A stretch of DNA of 33,820 bases from Candidatus Pacearchaeota archaeon (GTDB lineage: Archaea > Nanobdellota > Nanobdellia > Pacearchaeales > GW2011-AR1). Location: NCBI GenBank assembly GCA_003554465.1, contig PWGL01000110.1:1-33820 (forward strand), read 5' to 3'. Shown piece by piece: positions 1 through 6,953 of the stretch (its first letter is position 1; the number at the start of each line of letters is the position of its first letter). The notes beneath the pieces are model-generated. The model did not search any database. It was not told the DNA's origin and saw only the letters and a program-made list of their open reading frames with translations. The translations under genes were made by a program, and so were the position numbers.

Positions 1-824
1 CTTAATATTTTAGGGTCTGCTGCAAATTCTTTAATTTGTCTCTCATCTTCCTCACTTATATTTAATTCTTCAAATGTTTCTTCTAAGGGTATGACATTAT
101 TAGCCTCTAAAGCTATGTCGGATCTAGTAAGTTTTTTACCTGTTTTACCTGTTATAGGTATTTCTTTTAAGACTCCTGCCAGTTTTATTTTACTACCTGG
201 AGTGGTTCTTTTTTCCATTTTTGGTTCTGTCAAATCTCTTTTTAAGAATGCATTAACTCTTCTTGGTTGCTCTCCCCCAAATAGACCTTCTGGCGACTCT
301 TCAATTACCAGTCTTTGAGCGTCAACCATTTCTTTGTCTAAAAGTTTAAAGTTTCCTTTTCTTCCACAACTACAACTGCTGGGTGTTTTAAATTTCTTTT
401 TAACTTGCAAAACAGATATTATGGTTCCGCAAGAAGGACATTCAAATTTAGCATTAACTACTTGAGGTCTAACTTCACTTGCCTGTCTAACAATTCCCTC
501 TACCTGAATTAATTTGTTTAAATGGGTTGCCCTCAAATTCCTAATATATTCTGTATATGTCTCTGGCAGATTTTTCAATCTTACTCTTGGTTTATTAATT
601 AGTCCCGAGTCTTCTACTGCCGACTCTAAAATTTGTATGGTTTCTTCCGGTTTTTCGGCAAGCTCTTCAGATAGTTCATGAGAAAAAGAAGCAAGCTCTT
701 TGAAATCTATAAAGATAACATTTCCTCCTTTTTTTATACTCTCTCCTATCTCTTTTTTATAAGAGTCTACAAAATTTCTCGCCTCTAGCAATAAATCATT
801 AGTTTCTTTTTTTTCATTTGCCAT
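1..824 (-). CDS. mcm: Replicative helicase MCM, N-terminal part (cut by window start)
   Basis: The minus strand reads from an ATG at 824 to the window edge, giving about 274 residues of the MCM N-terminal domain. MCM is the hexameric 3'-5' helicase that unwinds DNA ahead of the archaeal fork. The visible part has the helical A domain, then the OB-fold beginning near residue 98 (ATHLNKLIQVEGIVRQ), interrupted by a zinc ribbon with cysteines at about 129, 132, 151 and 153. The second pair is Cys-x-Cys rather than the more usual Cys-x2-Cys. The beta-hairpin region follows (GKTGKKLTRSDIALEANNV). The AAA+ ATPase domain lies outside the window. The gene is read in the same direction as tbp and ligase, 131 bases downstream of the tbp stop. 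Family assignment is secure from domain order and motifs; only the length is unknown. Confidence 0.93.
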   Translation of the reverse strand, partial: MANEKKETNDLLLEARNFVDSYKKEIGESIKKGGNVIFIDFKELASFSHELSEELAEKPEETIQILESAVEDSGLINKPRVRLKNLPETYTEYIRNLRATHLNKLIQVEGIVRQASEVRPQVVNAKFECPSCGTIISVLQVKKKFKTPSSCSCGRKGNFKLLDKEMVDAQRLVIEESPEGLFGGEQPRRVNAFLKRDLTEPKMEKRTTPGSKIKLAGVLKEIPITGKTGKKLTRSDIALEANNVIPLEETFEELNISEEDERQIKEFAADPKIL

Positions 825-955
825 ATTATCAAAAGTTTTTTAGAGTTTAAAACAATTTTTGTTCTCTATTATATCTTTTCAAATTCCCTTAGTATTAGAA
901 ATTCACAATATAGGTTTATTAATCTTTCTTATCAGGTTTAGAAATAAAATTTATT

Positions 956-1507
956 TTACCCTATTCTTTTAACTGCTTCCTTCACATTCTTTTTCAACTG
1001 TTCCATAACTTCTTTTAACTGCTTCCTGTTCTTAGTTCCTGTACATACTAATTTTCCATTTGTGAAAAGAAGAAACGTGGCAGATGGCTCTTCTAATTTA
1101 TAAACAAGTCCGGGGAATTGCTCAGGTTCATACTCTACATTTTCTAATTCTAATGCTAGCAAATTAAGATTAATAGTCATATCTATTTTTCCTGAGGCTA
1201 CAATATTCTGAACTTTTATAATTGGTTTTTCTTTTACCTTAACATCCACTTTTTTCAACTGTTTTATTACTTGATCAATAACCTCTCTAACTTGCTTCCT
1301 GTTCTTAGTTCCTGTACATACTAGGTTACCACTACTAAAAACTAGTACAGCTGATTTAGGTTCTTCTATTCTTAAAACAAGTCCAGGGAATGTTTCAGGA
1401 TTATATTCTGTATTTGGCTGACTTCTAGCAAGTTTTGTTAATGGGACTTTTACATTTAAAGAAGTTGTTGCTACAATATTTTGCACAGATAGATTTTTTT
1501 TGGTCAT
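956..1507 (-). CDS. tbp: TATA-binding protein (archaeal TBP)
   Basis: 183-residue saddle-shaped general transcription factor that binds the TATA box and recruits TFB and RNA polymerase. It has the two imperfect direct repeats of the family, about residues 5-90 and 96-180. Each carries the FPGLV and GNLVCTGTKNRKQ / GKLVCTGTKNRKQ signatures. The four DNA-kinking phenylalanines are present at F40, F57, F131 and F148. The ATG at 1507 is preceded by a Shine-Dalgarno GGAG (complement of 1510-1513), which fixes the start. Length is normal for archaea. Two TATA-like elements lie directly upstream (separate entry), and the repeats share a 31-bp identical stretch of DNA (separate entry). Confidence 0.97.
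   Translation of the reverse strand: MTKKNLSVQNIVATTSLNVKVPLTKLARSQPNTEYNPETFPGLVLRIEEPKSAVLVFSSGNLVCTGTKNRKQVREVIDQVIKQLKKVDVKVKEKPIIKVQNIVASGKIDMTINLNLLALELENVEYEPEQFPGLVYKLEEPSATFLLFTNGKLVCTGTKNRKQLKEVMEQLKKNVKEAVKRIG
1020..1323 (-). repeat. 31-bp exact direct repeat inside tbp
   Basis: Positions 1020-1050 and 1293-1323 are identical over 31 bases. They encode the equivalent segment (VCTGTKNRKQ) of the two TBP half-repeats. Protein similarity is expected from the ancient internal duplication; identity at every synonymous position over 31 bases is more than that requires. Confidence 0.9.
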
Positions 1508-1511
1508 ATCT

Positions 1512-1541
1512 CCTTTATAAACGATTATCCCTTTATAAAGG
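1512..1541 (-). promoter_or_regulatory. Tandem TATA elements upstream of tbp
   Basis: On the minus strand the 10-mer TTTATAAAGG occurs twice: at 1541-1532 as part of the perfect 12-bp palindrome CCTTTATAAAGG (1530-1541), and again at 1521-1512. The distal copy is about 25-30 nt from the ATG at 1507 and is well placed as the promoter. The proximal copy overlaps the Shine-Dalgarno GGAG (1513-1510) and is too close to serve as a normal promoter. Binding of TBP at the proximal copy could repress the gene; that is inference. Confidence 0.55.
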
Positions 1542-1561
1542 TTAGGTTTTGATTAAGCTAT

Positions 1562-3253
1562 TTATTTTAATTTTTCAATCTCTCCTATAGTTGAGATTTC
1601 ATCCATATTTTTGTCAGGTCTTAATCTCGTAAATCGTGGAAACCTTAAAGCATATCCACTATTATAGGTAGGAGACTTTTGTATATTTTGATAAGTTATT
1701 TCTACAATTATTTTTGGTTCGACTTTAATATGCCTGCCCTCTGATTCTTTTTCTAACTTTTTCATTTTATTAGTCATTTCTTTATATGATAGGCCTTCAC
1801 TCTCTTTTTCTTTTAATCCTGTTGAAACCTTCCCTATTTCTAAGAATTTATCTTTGTCAGGGTCTTGACATGCTACATAGAAACTTGTCAACCATCCTGC
1901 TCTTTTTCCCTTACCGTAGTCGGCCCCTGTTATAACCAGATCTAGCTCATTTTCTGCTGGTTTAACTTTTACACCGTAGCCAACTCTTGAACCTGGCTTA
2001 TATGGGGCACTTAAATTTTTCATCATGACTCCTTCCTCCCCTTTTTTTAAAGCATCATTATAGAATTTGTTGGCTTCTTTGATACTTTTAGTTTTTATTG
2101 CTTTTGAAGGTCTTATTTTCCAGTTTTTATTTTCCACATTTTTTTCTATTATTTCTCTTCTTTCTTCTAATGGTTTTTTTAATAGGCTTTTTCCATTATA
2201 ATATAAGATATCAAATACATTTATTTCTACTGGTAATTCTTTTTTTACCTTTTCTATATCATATTTTCTCTTTATTCTTTGAGATATTTCTTGAAAAGGC
2301 ATGTATTCTTTCTTTTTTGAATCGTAGCCCACAGCCTCTGTGTCTAAAATGAAATTTTCTCCCTCAACATATTTTTCTATATATTCTTTAACTTCTGGAA
2401 ATTGTTTTGTTATTTCTTCAAGTCTTCTTGTAAATATCTTTATCTCTCCTCTCTCATCTTTGTTTATCAACATCCTAAATCCGTCATATTTGTATTCTAT
2501 CAGACAGGGCTGTCCTACTTTTTCAAAGCCCTCTTTTACTGTTTCAGCTTTTTGGAAAAGCATCACTTTAACTGGTTTTCCTGGCTTTAGATTTATTTTT
2601 TTTAATGCTTCTTCTCCCTTACAAGCTTTCTCAAAAACCACTGAAAAATCGGTTGTTTTGTCATATGCTTCCTGAACTAATTCTTTATATTTTTTTATAT
2701 TCTCTTCTTCTCCAAAACATGCATTGGTTATGGCGTCTCTCAATGTTCCGCTTCCGACCCCTATTCTCATGTCATGCAGTATTGTTCTTACAATATATCT
2801 GGCTTCTAATGGCTTTGCAGCAGTTATTAACTCAGCTACAAGACTTATTTTTTTATCAACTGTCTTTTTTCCCTCAAATTCTGGTAATTTTTGTATATTG
2901 CTTAGGACTTTTTCAGAAGTTAACTCTTTTTTCGATAGTGTTTTTTGAGTCTTATTTTTAACTACTTTTTCTGCGACCAGTCCTAAATCTCCTAATTTCT
3001 TCCATTCATTAGTTATATTCTCACTGTTTGCACCTGTTGCTTTTTCAAGTGCTTTTTGAATTAAATTTTCACTTATTCCCAGATCTTTTTTTTGATAGTC
3101 TGGAAATGCGCGACCTTGTAATAGGTAGATTATTTCTTTATAATCTTTGCTTTTTAAATTTTTTAAAAAACTAGATAGTATTTCAGTTTTTTTCAGAGTC
3201 GATGGTTGATTTTCCAAATCTTTATAACATTTTACCAGTTTTTCATACTTCAT
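1562..3253 (-). CDS. lig: ATP-dependent DNA ligase
   Basis: 563-residue ligase that seals nicks, including those between Okazaki fragments. Domain order is the N-terminal DNA-binding domain (about 1-225), the adenylation domain and the C-terminal OB-fold. The nucleophilic lysine is K255 in EYKYDGFR (motif I). Motif III (FILDTEAVGYD), motif IV (EGVMMKN) and the motif V region (KVKPAENELDLVITGADYG) follow. The C-terminal SPTYNSGYALRFPRFTRLRPDK matches the archaeal/eukaryotic ligase I ending in type. An upstream in-frame TTG at 3274 exists, but the ATG at 3253 gives the usual family start (MKYEKL). The TTG lies in the T/A-rich promoter segment (TTTATATTATAAGAATG), so it is rejected. Confidence 0.95.
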   Translation of the reverse strand: MKYEKLVKCYKDLENQPSTLKKTEILSSFLKNLKSKDYKEIIYLLQGRAFPDYQKKDLGISENLIQKALEKATGANSENITNEWKKLGDLGLVAEKVVKNKTQKTLSKKELTSEKVLSNIQKLPEFEGKKTVDKKISLVAELITAAKPLEARYIVRTILHDMRIGVGSGTLRDAITNACFGEEENIKKYKELVQEAYDKTTDFSVVFEKACKGEEALKKINLKPGKPVKVMLFQKAETVKEGFEKVGQPCLIEYKYDGFRMLINKDERGEIKIFTRRLEEITKQFPEVKEYIEKYVEGENFILDTEAVGYDSKKKEYMPFQEISQRIKRKYDIEKVKKELPVEINVFDILYYNGKSLLKKPLEERREIIEKNVENKNWKIRPSKAIKTKSIKEANKFYNDALKKGEEGVMMKNLSAPYKPGSRVGYGVKVKPAENELDLVITGADYGKGKRAGWLTSFYVACQDPDKDKFLEIGKVSTGLKEKESEGLSYKEMTNKMKKLEKESEGRHIKVEPKIIVEITYQNIQKSPTYNSGYALRFPRFTRLRPDKNMDEISTIGEIEKLK

Positions 3254-3360
3254 TCTTATAATATAAACTATCAAGTATGTTTTTATAGTTTGTGATTGTT
3301 TTCCGAAAGTTATATAAAAACATTATATTTTGTCTAAATAATAAATAGAAGGGGGTCAAG

Positions 3361-3648
3361 ATGTTATCAGATATTCCAAAAGATTTGAAAAGTGTTGATA
3401 AAGAAAATATAGATAAAGAAGTTTTAAGAGCAGGAATTATTGCTGAGTTAGATGCTATCAGTTTATATGAACAATTAGCTGCCATGACAGAGGACGAAGA
3501 TATAAAGAAAGTTATGTTGGATGTGGCTAAAGAAGAGAAAGAGCATGTCGGAGAATTTCAAAAATTGTTGTTAGATAGAGACAAAGAGCAAGTAGAGCAG
3601 CTAAAAGAAGGTAAAGAAGAAGTAGAGGAAATGACAGACTCAGAATAG
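3361..3648 (+). CDS. Encapsulin-cargo-type ferritin-like protein
   Basis: 95-residue, all-helical, single ferritin half-bundle. It strongly resembles the encapsulated ferritin family and the ferritin-like domain fused to the Pyrococcus encapsulin shell (pattern AIIAELDAI-LYEQ ... VAKEEKEHVGEF-LLL ... EQV). Probable ferroxidase ligands are E29, E59 and H62; proteins of this family assemble their iron sites across a dimer interface. A Shine-Dalgarno-like AGGGGGT (about 3350-3356) precedes the ATG, and a TATA-like ATATAAAA lies about 45 nt upstream. No encapsulin shell gene is in this window, and the C-terminus (EMTDSE) shows no obvious cargo-loading peptide. It is followed after 36 bases by rubrerythrin, which suggests an iron/peroxide stress operon. 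A soluble iron oxidase without a compartment is the main alternative. Confidence 0.8.
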   Translation: MLSDIPKDLKSVDKENIDKEVLRAGIIAELDAISLYEQLAAMTEDEDIKKVMLDVAKEEKEHVGEFQKLLLDRDKEQVEQLKEGKEEVEEMTDSE

Positions 3649-3684
3649 TTTTTTAATAAGAAAAGTAGAAAGAGGTAAGAAAAA

Positions 3685-4182
3685 ATGAGTGAAACAAAAG
3701 AGAATTTAAAAGAGGCCTTTGCTGGTGAGAGTCAGGCAAATAGGAGATATTTAGCTTTTGCTAAAAAAGCTGAAGAGGAGGGCAAGACTAAAGTTGCTAA
3801 GTTATTTAGAGCGGCTGCAGATGCGGAGACAGTTCATGCCTTAAATCATTTGAAGGTTTTAGGTATAGGGAATACTGAGGAAAATTTAAGAGAGGCGATA
3901 GAAGGAGAAACTTCTGAATTTGAAGAGATGTATCCAGTAATGATTGAAAAAGCTGAAGAAGAAGGTAATGAGGAGGCATCAAAAATTTTTGATCGTGCAA
4001 ATAAGGTTGAAAAGATACATGCTGATTTATATAAAAAGGCAGAAGAAGCGGTTAAAGAAGGAAAAGATTTGAAATTAGAAGAAATATATGTTTGCCAGGT
4101 ATGTGGAAATACTGTGAAAGAAGTTCCTGAAAGTTGTCCAGTATGTGGGCATTCTAAAGATTATTTTAAGAAGATTGAATAG
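3685..4182 (+). CDS. rbr: Rubrerythrin
   Basis: 165-residue non-haem di-iron peroxidase reducing hydrogen peroxide in anaerobes and microaerophiles. The ferritin-like four-helix domain covers about residues 1-130. Its di-iron ligand pattern is E15, E48-x2-H51, E75, E78 and E109-x2-H112. A C-terminal rubredoxin-like domain has CQVCG (C137, C140) and CPVCG (C151, C154) for a single Fe(SCys)4 centre. The knuckle spacing is the short one typical of rubrerythrin. AAAGAGGT (3669-3676) precedes the ATG as a ribosome binding site. It is probably co-transcribed with the ferritin-like gene upstream. No rubredoxin or superoxide reductase gene is adjacent, so its electron donor is not in the window. Confidence 0.95.
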   Translation: MSETKENLKEAFAGESQANRRYLAFAKKAEEEGKTKVAKLFRAAADAETVHALNHLKVLGIGNTEENLREAIEGETSEFEEMYPVMIEKAEEEGNEEASKIFDRANKVEKIHADLYKKAEEAVKEGKDLKLEEIYVCQVCGNTVKEVPESCPVCGHSKDYFKKIE

Positions 4183-4218
4183 AGAATTTATTTCTCTTTA
4201 GCTTTTGAAAGGGCTTTT

Positions 4219-4386
4219 TTATAGAATTGTATCTTCTTCATCCATTAGCAAATCTTGTAGTTGTCTTTCTTCGGCACTTTTAAGAAGTCTTAGAAGGATA
4301 TCTGAGTAGGGTTCTCCTTTTGCTCCAAATTCTTTCATTCTTTCTTTGACTTTGTTGGGTAAAACAATTGTTGTTTTTGTTTCCAT
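4219..4386 (-). CDS. Small ribbon-helix-helix / VapB-type antitoxin-like protein
   Basis: A 55-residue open reading frame from the ATG at 4386 to the TAA at 4219. The N-terminus METKTTIVLPNKVKERMKEF has the beta-strand plus helix pattern of ribbon-helix-helix regulators. It is followed by GEPYSDILLRLLK, which resembles the GETYDDII-RLL box of small archaeal VapB-like antitoxins. The tail is acidic. No toxin lies directly downstream on the same strand: the next gene there is the convergent rubrerythrin. The nearest toxin-like gene is the PIN gene starting 109 bases away on the opposite strand. A TATA-like TATATTAA lies about 25 nt upstream. It could be an orphan antitoxin or a regulator of the neighbouring module. 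Confidence 0.65.
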   Translation of the reverse strand: METKTTIVLPNKVKERMKEFGAKGEPYSDILLRLLKSAEERQLQDLLMDEEDTIL

Positions 4387-4465
4387 TTTATAATATTATA
4401 TTCATTATAATTAATATAACAGTTATACTTTTTAAATTTTTCAGCATTTCATTTTTACCGGAAGA

Positions 4466-4492
4466 TTTAAATAGTACATTGTGCACATAGTA
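4466..4492 (+). promoter_or_regulatory. Promoter and palindromic operator of the PIN/UPF0175 operon
   Basis: A TATA box, TTTAAATA (4466-4473), lies about 25 nt before the toxin ATG at 4495, fitting a leaderless or near-leaderless transcript. Between box and start sits the dyad TAC-AT-TGTGCACA-TA-GTA (4475-4492). It has a perfect 8-bp core (4480-4487) and matching outer 3-bp arms, with the two spacer pairs mismatched. Position and symmetry suit binding by a dimeric ribbon-helix-helix repressor. Confidence 0.55.
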
Positions 4493-4494
4493 AT

Positions 4495-4983
4495 ATGATA
4501 ATTAATGATGCGATGATCGTCATTCATTTGGCAAAAATAGCTTTATTGGAAAAAAGCTGCATATATTTTAAAGAAGTTTTAATTCCAAGAAAGGTTTATA
4601 GCGAAGTTACAAAAAATGAAGAAAGTTATCCAGAAGTTAGATCAATTAAAAATTTAATAGACAAAAATAAAATAGAAATAAAAGAAGTAAAAAATAAAGA
4701 ATTGATAGAAAAAGTCAATCAGTTCAATATACAAGGAGGAGAGGCAGAAGCAGTAGCAATTTATTGGCAGGAAAATGCAGATTATTTAGCTACAGATGAT
4801 GATAATGTTAGGAAGAAAAAACATTTATTAGATTTGAGGGTTGTTGGAACTCCTGCAATGATACAAAAAATTTACAAAGAAAAAATGATTAATAAAGAAA
4901 AGTTTATTAATAGTCTGGGAGAATTAAGGAAGATCGGGTGGTTTAGTAGTACAGTCATAGATAAACTTTTAATGGAGACTTAA
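4495..4983 (+). CDS. PIN-domain RNase toxin (DUF3368-like)
   Basis: 162-residue PIN-fold protein, predicted to be a metal-dependent endoribonuclease of the VapC-related DUF3368 group. Probable acidic metal ligands are D5 in MIINDAMIVIHLAKI, E83/E85 in GGEAEAVAIY, and D101-D103 in LATDDDNVRKK. The following VVGTPAMI strand is typical of the group. The start at 4495 gives a complete first strand and sits about 25 nt from the TATA box. Two bases separate its stop from the downstream UPF0175-like antitoxin, so the pair is one operon. Order is toxin then antitoxin, whereas most type II modules place the antitoxin first. The cognate RNA target cannot be read from sequence. Confidence 0.82.
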   Translation: MIINDAMIVIHLAKIALLEKSCIYFKEVLIPRKVYSEVTKNEESYPEVRSIKNLIDKNKIEIKEVKNKELIEKVNQFNIQGGEAEAVAIYWQENADYLATDDDNVRKKKHLLDLRVVGTPAMIQKIYKEKMINKEKFINSLGELRKIGWFSSTVIDKLLMET

Positions 4984-4985
4984 AA

Positions 4986-5285
4986 ATGGGAAAACCAATA
5001 GGAATAAGATTGCCAAAAGATGTTTTGAAAAGAATAGAGAAGTTGAGTAAAGAGGAAAATGTAGACAGAAGTACAATGATACGAGAATTAGTTTTAGAAG
5101 GATATAAGGGGCTTAAAAAAAAGGAAGCGTTAGAAAAGTATAAAGAAGGAAAAATAACTTTTTCAAAAGCAGCAAAGGAAGCAGGAATGACTTTATGGGA
5201 AATGGAAAAATTTTTAGTAGAAAAAGGCTATAAGTCGGAGTATTCGATAGAAGATTTGGAAAAAGAATCTAAACTTTTGGAATAA
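4986..5285 (+). CDS. UPF0175-family antitoxin with ribbon-helix-helix N-terminus
   Basis: 99-residue protein. Residues about 2-35 (KPIGIRLPKDVLKRIEKLSK ... RSTMIRELVLEGY) form a ribbon-helix-helix DNA-binding unit. Residues about 45-85 (ALEKYKEGKITFSKAAKEAG, then MTLWEMEKFLVEKG) match the UPF0175 helical domain usually encoded with DUF3368 PIN toxins. The likely role is to bind and inhibit the PIN protein encoded just upstream and to repress the shared promoter. The gene starts two bases after the toxin stop, so translation is probably coupled. The final segment (YSIEDLEKESKLLE) is a plausible toxin-wrapping tail; this is inference. Confidence 0.82.
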   Translation: MGKPIGIRLPKDVLKRIEKLSKEENVDRSTMIRELVLEGYKGLKKKEALEKYKEGKITFSKAAKEAGMTLWEMEKFLVEKGYKSEYSIEDLEKESKLLE

Positions 5286-5843
5286 TTACTTCCCTTTTCT
5301 ACCGCCAGATCTAACACTCGGCCTAGATTTGTTTGTAGGATCTCTTTTTCTTAGACCTCTTGATTTTCTACCTGCAGAGGTCTTTCCTTTTTTTACTCTA
5401 TCCTGGCTACCTTTTTCACAGACCCATGCTAGTTCTTTATCACTTTTTATTTCGGGCTTATTAGGGTCGACAAGAATAACCTCAAAGAAATAGTTATCTC
5501 TACCTTTTGCAATTTTGTATGAATTCAATGATACTAAATTCGGAAATTTTGACTGAGCTCTTTCTTCGGCTATCCATCTATAATTCTTTTTTAGTGTTTT
5601 CCTGATAGTTTTATTTTTTCCTTTTCTCCCGGCTTTCCTTTTTGGCCTTTTTCTTCCTCCTCTCTTCACCTTTACTCTTGCAACCACAATTCCTTTTTTA
5701 GCTTTATAACCCATTTTTCTAGCACTTTTTAGGTCTGTAGGCTTATCTATCTTCACTACTGAATTTTGCTTTCTCCAGCTAGGCAAATTCTCTTTCACAT
5801 TATTTCTTATGTTTTTTCTTATATATTTATATGCATTCATCAT
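5286..5843 (-). CDS. rpl15e: Large-subunit ribosomal protein eL15 (L15e)
   Basis: 185-residue, very basic archaeal/eukaryotic ribosomal protein that binds 23S rRNA in the large subunit. Family signatures are MNAYKYIRKNI, the RVKVKRGGRKRPKRKAGRKG loop, NYRWIAEERAQSKFPNLVSLNSY, the YFFEVILVDPNKPEIKSD strand, and the C-terminal GLRKRDPTNKSRPSVRSGGR. Two ATG codons are adjacent at 5843 and 5840; either may be used. It is convergent with the antitoxin gene, with its stop abutting the antitoxin stop. Length is slightly under the usual 190-195. Confidence 0.96.
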   Translation of the reverse strand: MMNAYKYIRKNIRNNVKENLPSWRKQNSVVKIDKPTDLKSARKMGYKAKKGIVVARVKVKRGGRKRPKRKAGRKGKNKTIRKTLKKNYRWIAEERAQSKFPNLVSLNSYKIAKGRDNYFFEVILVDPNKPEIKSDKELAWVCEKGSQDRVKKGKTSAGRKSRGLRKRDPTNKSRPSVRSGGRKGK

Positions 5844-5992
5844 TTTAGTAATTATTTTTAATCAGTTCGGTTTTTAAAGGTTTTGTATGATTGTTTTTAA
5901 TATTGTTTAAGCAAATTATATAACTTTCTTCCATTAATATATTTTTTCTTAATTCAAAAAGCTTTTAAAGAGATTTATTTTAAATGTTTTAG

Positions 5993-6085
5993 GAGCCCGT
6001 AGCTCAGTCGGTTAGAGCGCTACTCTGATAAATTTTCATAAGTATGGAAAGGTAGAGGTCCCAGGTTCGATCCCTGGCGGGCTCA
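5993..6085 (+). tRNA. tRNA-Ile (GAU) with 19-nt anticodon-loop intron
   Basis: Cloverleaf parts: acceptor GAGCCCG (5993-5999) with CGGGCTC (6078-6084); D-stem GCTC/GAGC (6002-6005, 6015-6018); anticodon stem CTACT/GGTAG (6020-6024, 6051-6055); T-stem CCAGG/CCTGG with loop TTCGATC (6061-6077). The anticodon GAT is at 6027-6029. An extra 19 nt (6031-6049) lies at the standard archaeal intron site between positions 37 and 38. It can fold as a hairpin (TTTTCATA with TATGGAAA), although a canonical bulge-helix-bulge is not clear. Discriminator A is at 6085, and CCA is not encoded. Confidence 0.93.
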
Positions 6086-6129
6086 TCATTAAATTTTTAT
6101 AGTCTCGATTATAATTAATAGTATTAAAA

Positions 6130-6945
6130 ATGAAAAAACAAAATAAAGAAATATTGCTGTATTTAGGAATTATCTTTACAATCTTATTAGTTCTGAATTT
6201 ACTTCTGGTAATTCCAAATATAAGTGAAATAGAGGGAGAAATTAATGATGAAGATTTAGATGTTGAAGACGAGGAATCGATTAGAGGCGATGTTAAAGAA
6301 GAGGAAGCGGTGGAAGATATAGATATAGAGAGAAATATAACTAAAGTGGAAATGATGCTTCCTGCTGCTGATAAAGATGGAAAAGGTGTAGCTACCACAT
6401 TAGAGGTAGAGGCAATTCCTAATGGGACAGGGAAGACATTGACAGATATAGATAATATTTTATTTTGGGCAGATACACAGCATTCTATAAGAATGGCCAA
6501 GTTGGCAGCAGAAGAAATTACAGGTATGAATGTAAATGATTACGATTTAATTTATTCGATAGATGCCAAGGCTTCAGTCGTTGGAGGGCCTTCTGCAGGA
6601 GCAGCGATGTCTGTAGCCACAATTGGAGCTTTAACAGGTAGGCGGCCTAATAAATCAGTTATTATTACAGGAAGAGTAAATCATGATGGCAGTATTGGAC
6701 CCGCCTCTGCTATATTAGAGAAGGCTAAGGCGAGCAAAGATATTGGAGCCAAACTTTTTTTAACACCTTTATCTCAGTCCGAAGGTATAGTTTATGAAAG
6801 AAGCGAACATTGCGAAGATTTTGGCCATACAGAGATTTGTCAGGAAGAAGTAAGGCCTATTAGGGTTGATATTGCAAGTGATGTAGGCATAGATGTTAGG
6901 GAAGTAGGAAGTATTAAGGGGGCTAAAGAGTATTTTTTTAGTTAA
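6130..6945 (+). CDS. Membrane-anchored Lon-type (S16) serine protease without AAA+ domain
   Basis: 271 residues. An N-terminal membrane segment (about 8-28) is followed by an acidic linker (about 33-67) and a Lon proteolytic domain (about 70-260). The catalytic Ser is S155 in VVGGPSAGAAMSV and the catalytic Lys is K198 in AILEKAKASKDIGAK. The 43-residue Ser-Lys spacing is that of E. coli Lon. No ATPase motif is present, so this is an orphan S16 protease that presumably faces outside the membrane. The segment at about 213-243 (SQSEGIVYERSEHCEDFGHTEICQEE) holds two cysteines that might pair outside the cell; this is inference. The gene begins 45 bases after tRNA-Ile. Confidence 0.85.
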   Translation: MKKQNKEILLYLGIIFTILLVLNLLLVIPNISEIEGEINDEDLDVEDEESIRGDVKEEEAVEDIDIERNITKVEMMLPAADKDGKGVATTLEVEAIPNGTGKTLTDIDNILFWADTQHSIRMAKLAAEEITGMNVNDYDLIYSIDAKASVVGGPSAGAAMSVATIGALTGRRPNKSVIITGRVNHDGSIGPASAILEKAKASKDIGAKLFLTPLSQSEGIVYERSEHCEDFGHTEICQEEVRPIRVDIASDVGIDVREVGSIKGAKEYFFS

Positions 6946-6953
6946 GTATTAAA

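Noticed and set aside
91..318. 75-residue ORF on the plus strand
   Set aside because: It is the shadow of the MCM reading frame on the minus strand, which has clear family motifs.
2098..2961. Several plus-strand ORFs rich in Phe, Leu and Ser
   Set aside because: They are antisense shadows of the DNA ligase gene and have the composition expected from reversed Lys/Glu codons.
3254..3274. Upstream TTG start adding seven residues to DNA ligase
   Set aside because: The segment is part of the T/A-rich promoter and the ATG at 3253 gives the standard ligase N-terminus.
6036..6500. 154-residue minus-strand ORF running through tRNA-Ile
   Set aside because: It overlaps the tRNA and is antisense to the Lon-type protease, with Ser/Ile-rich shadow composition.
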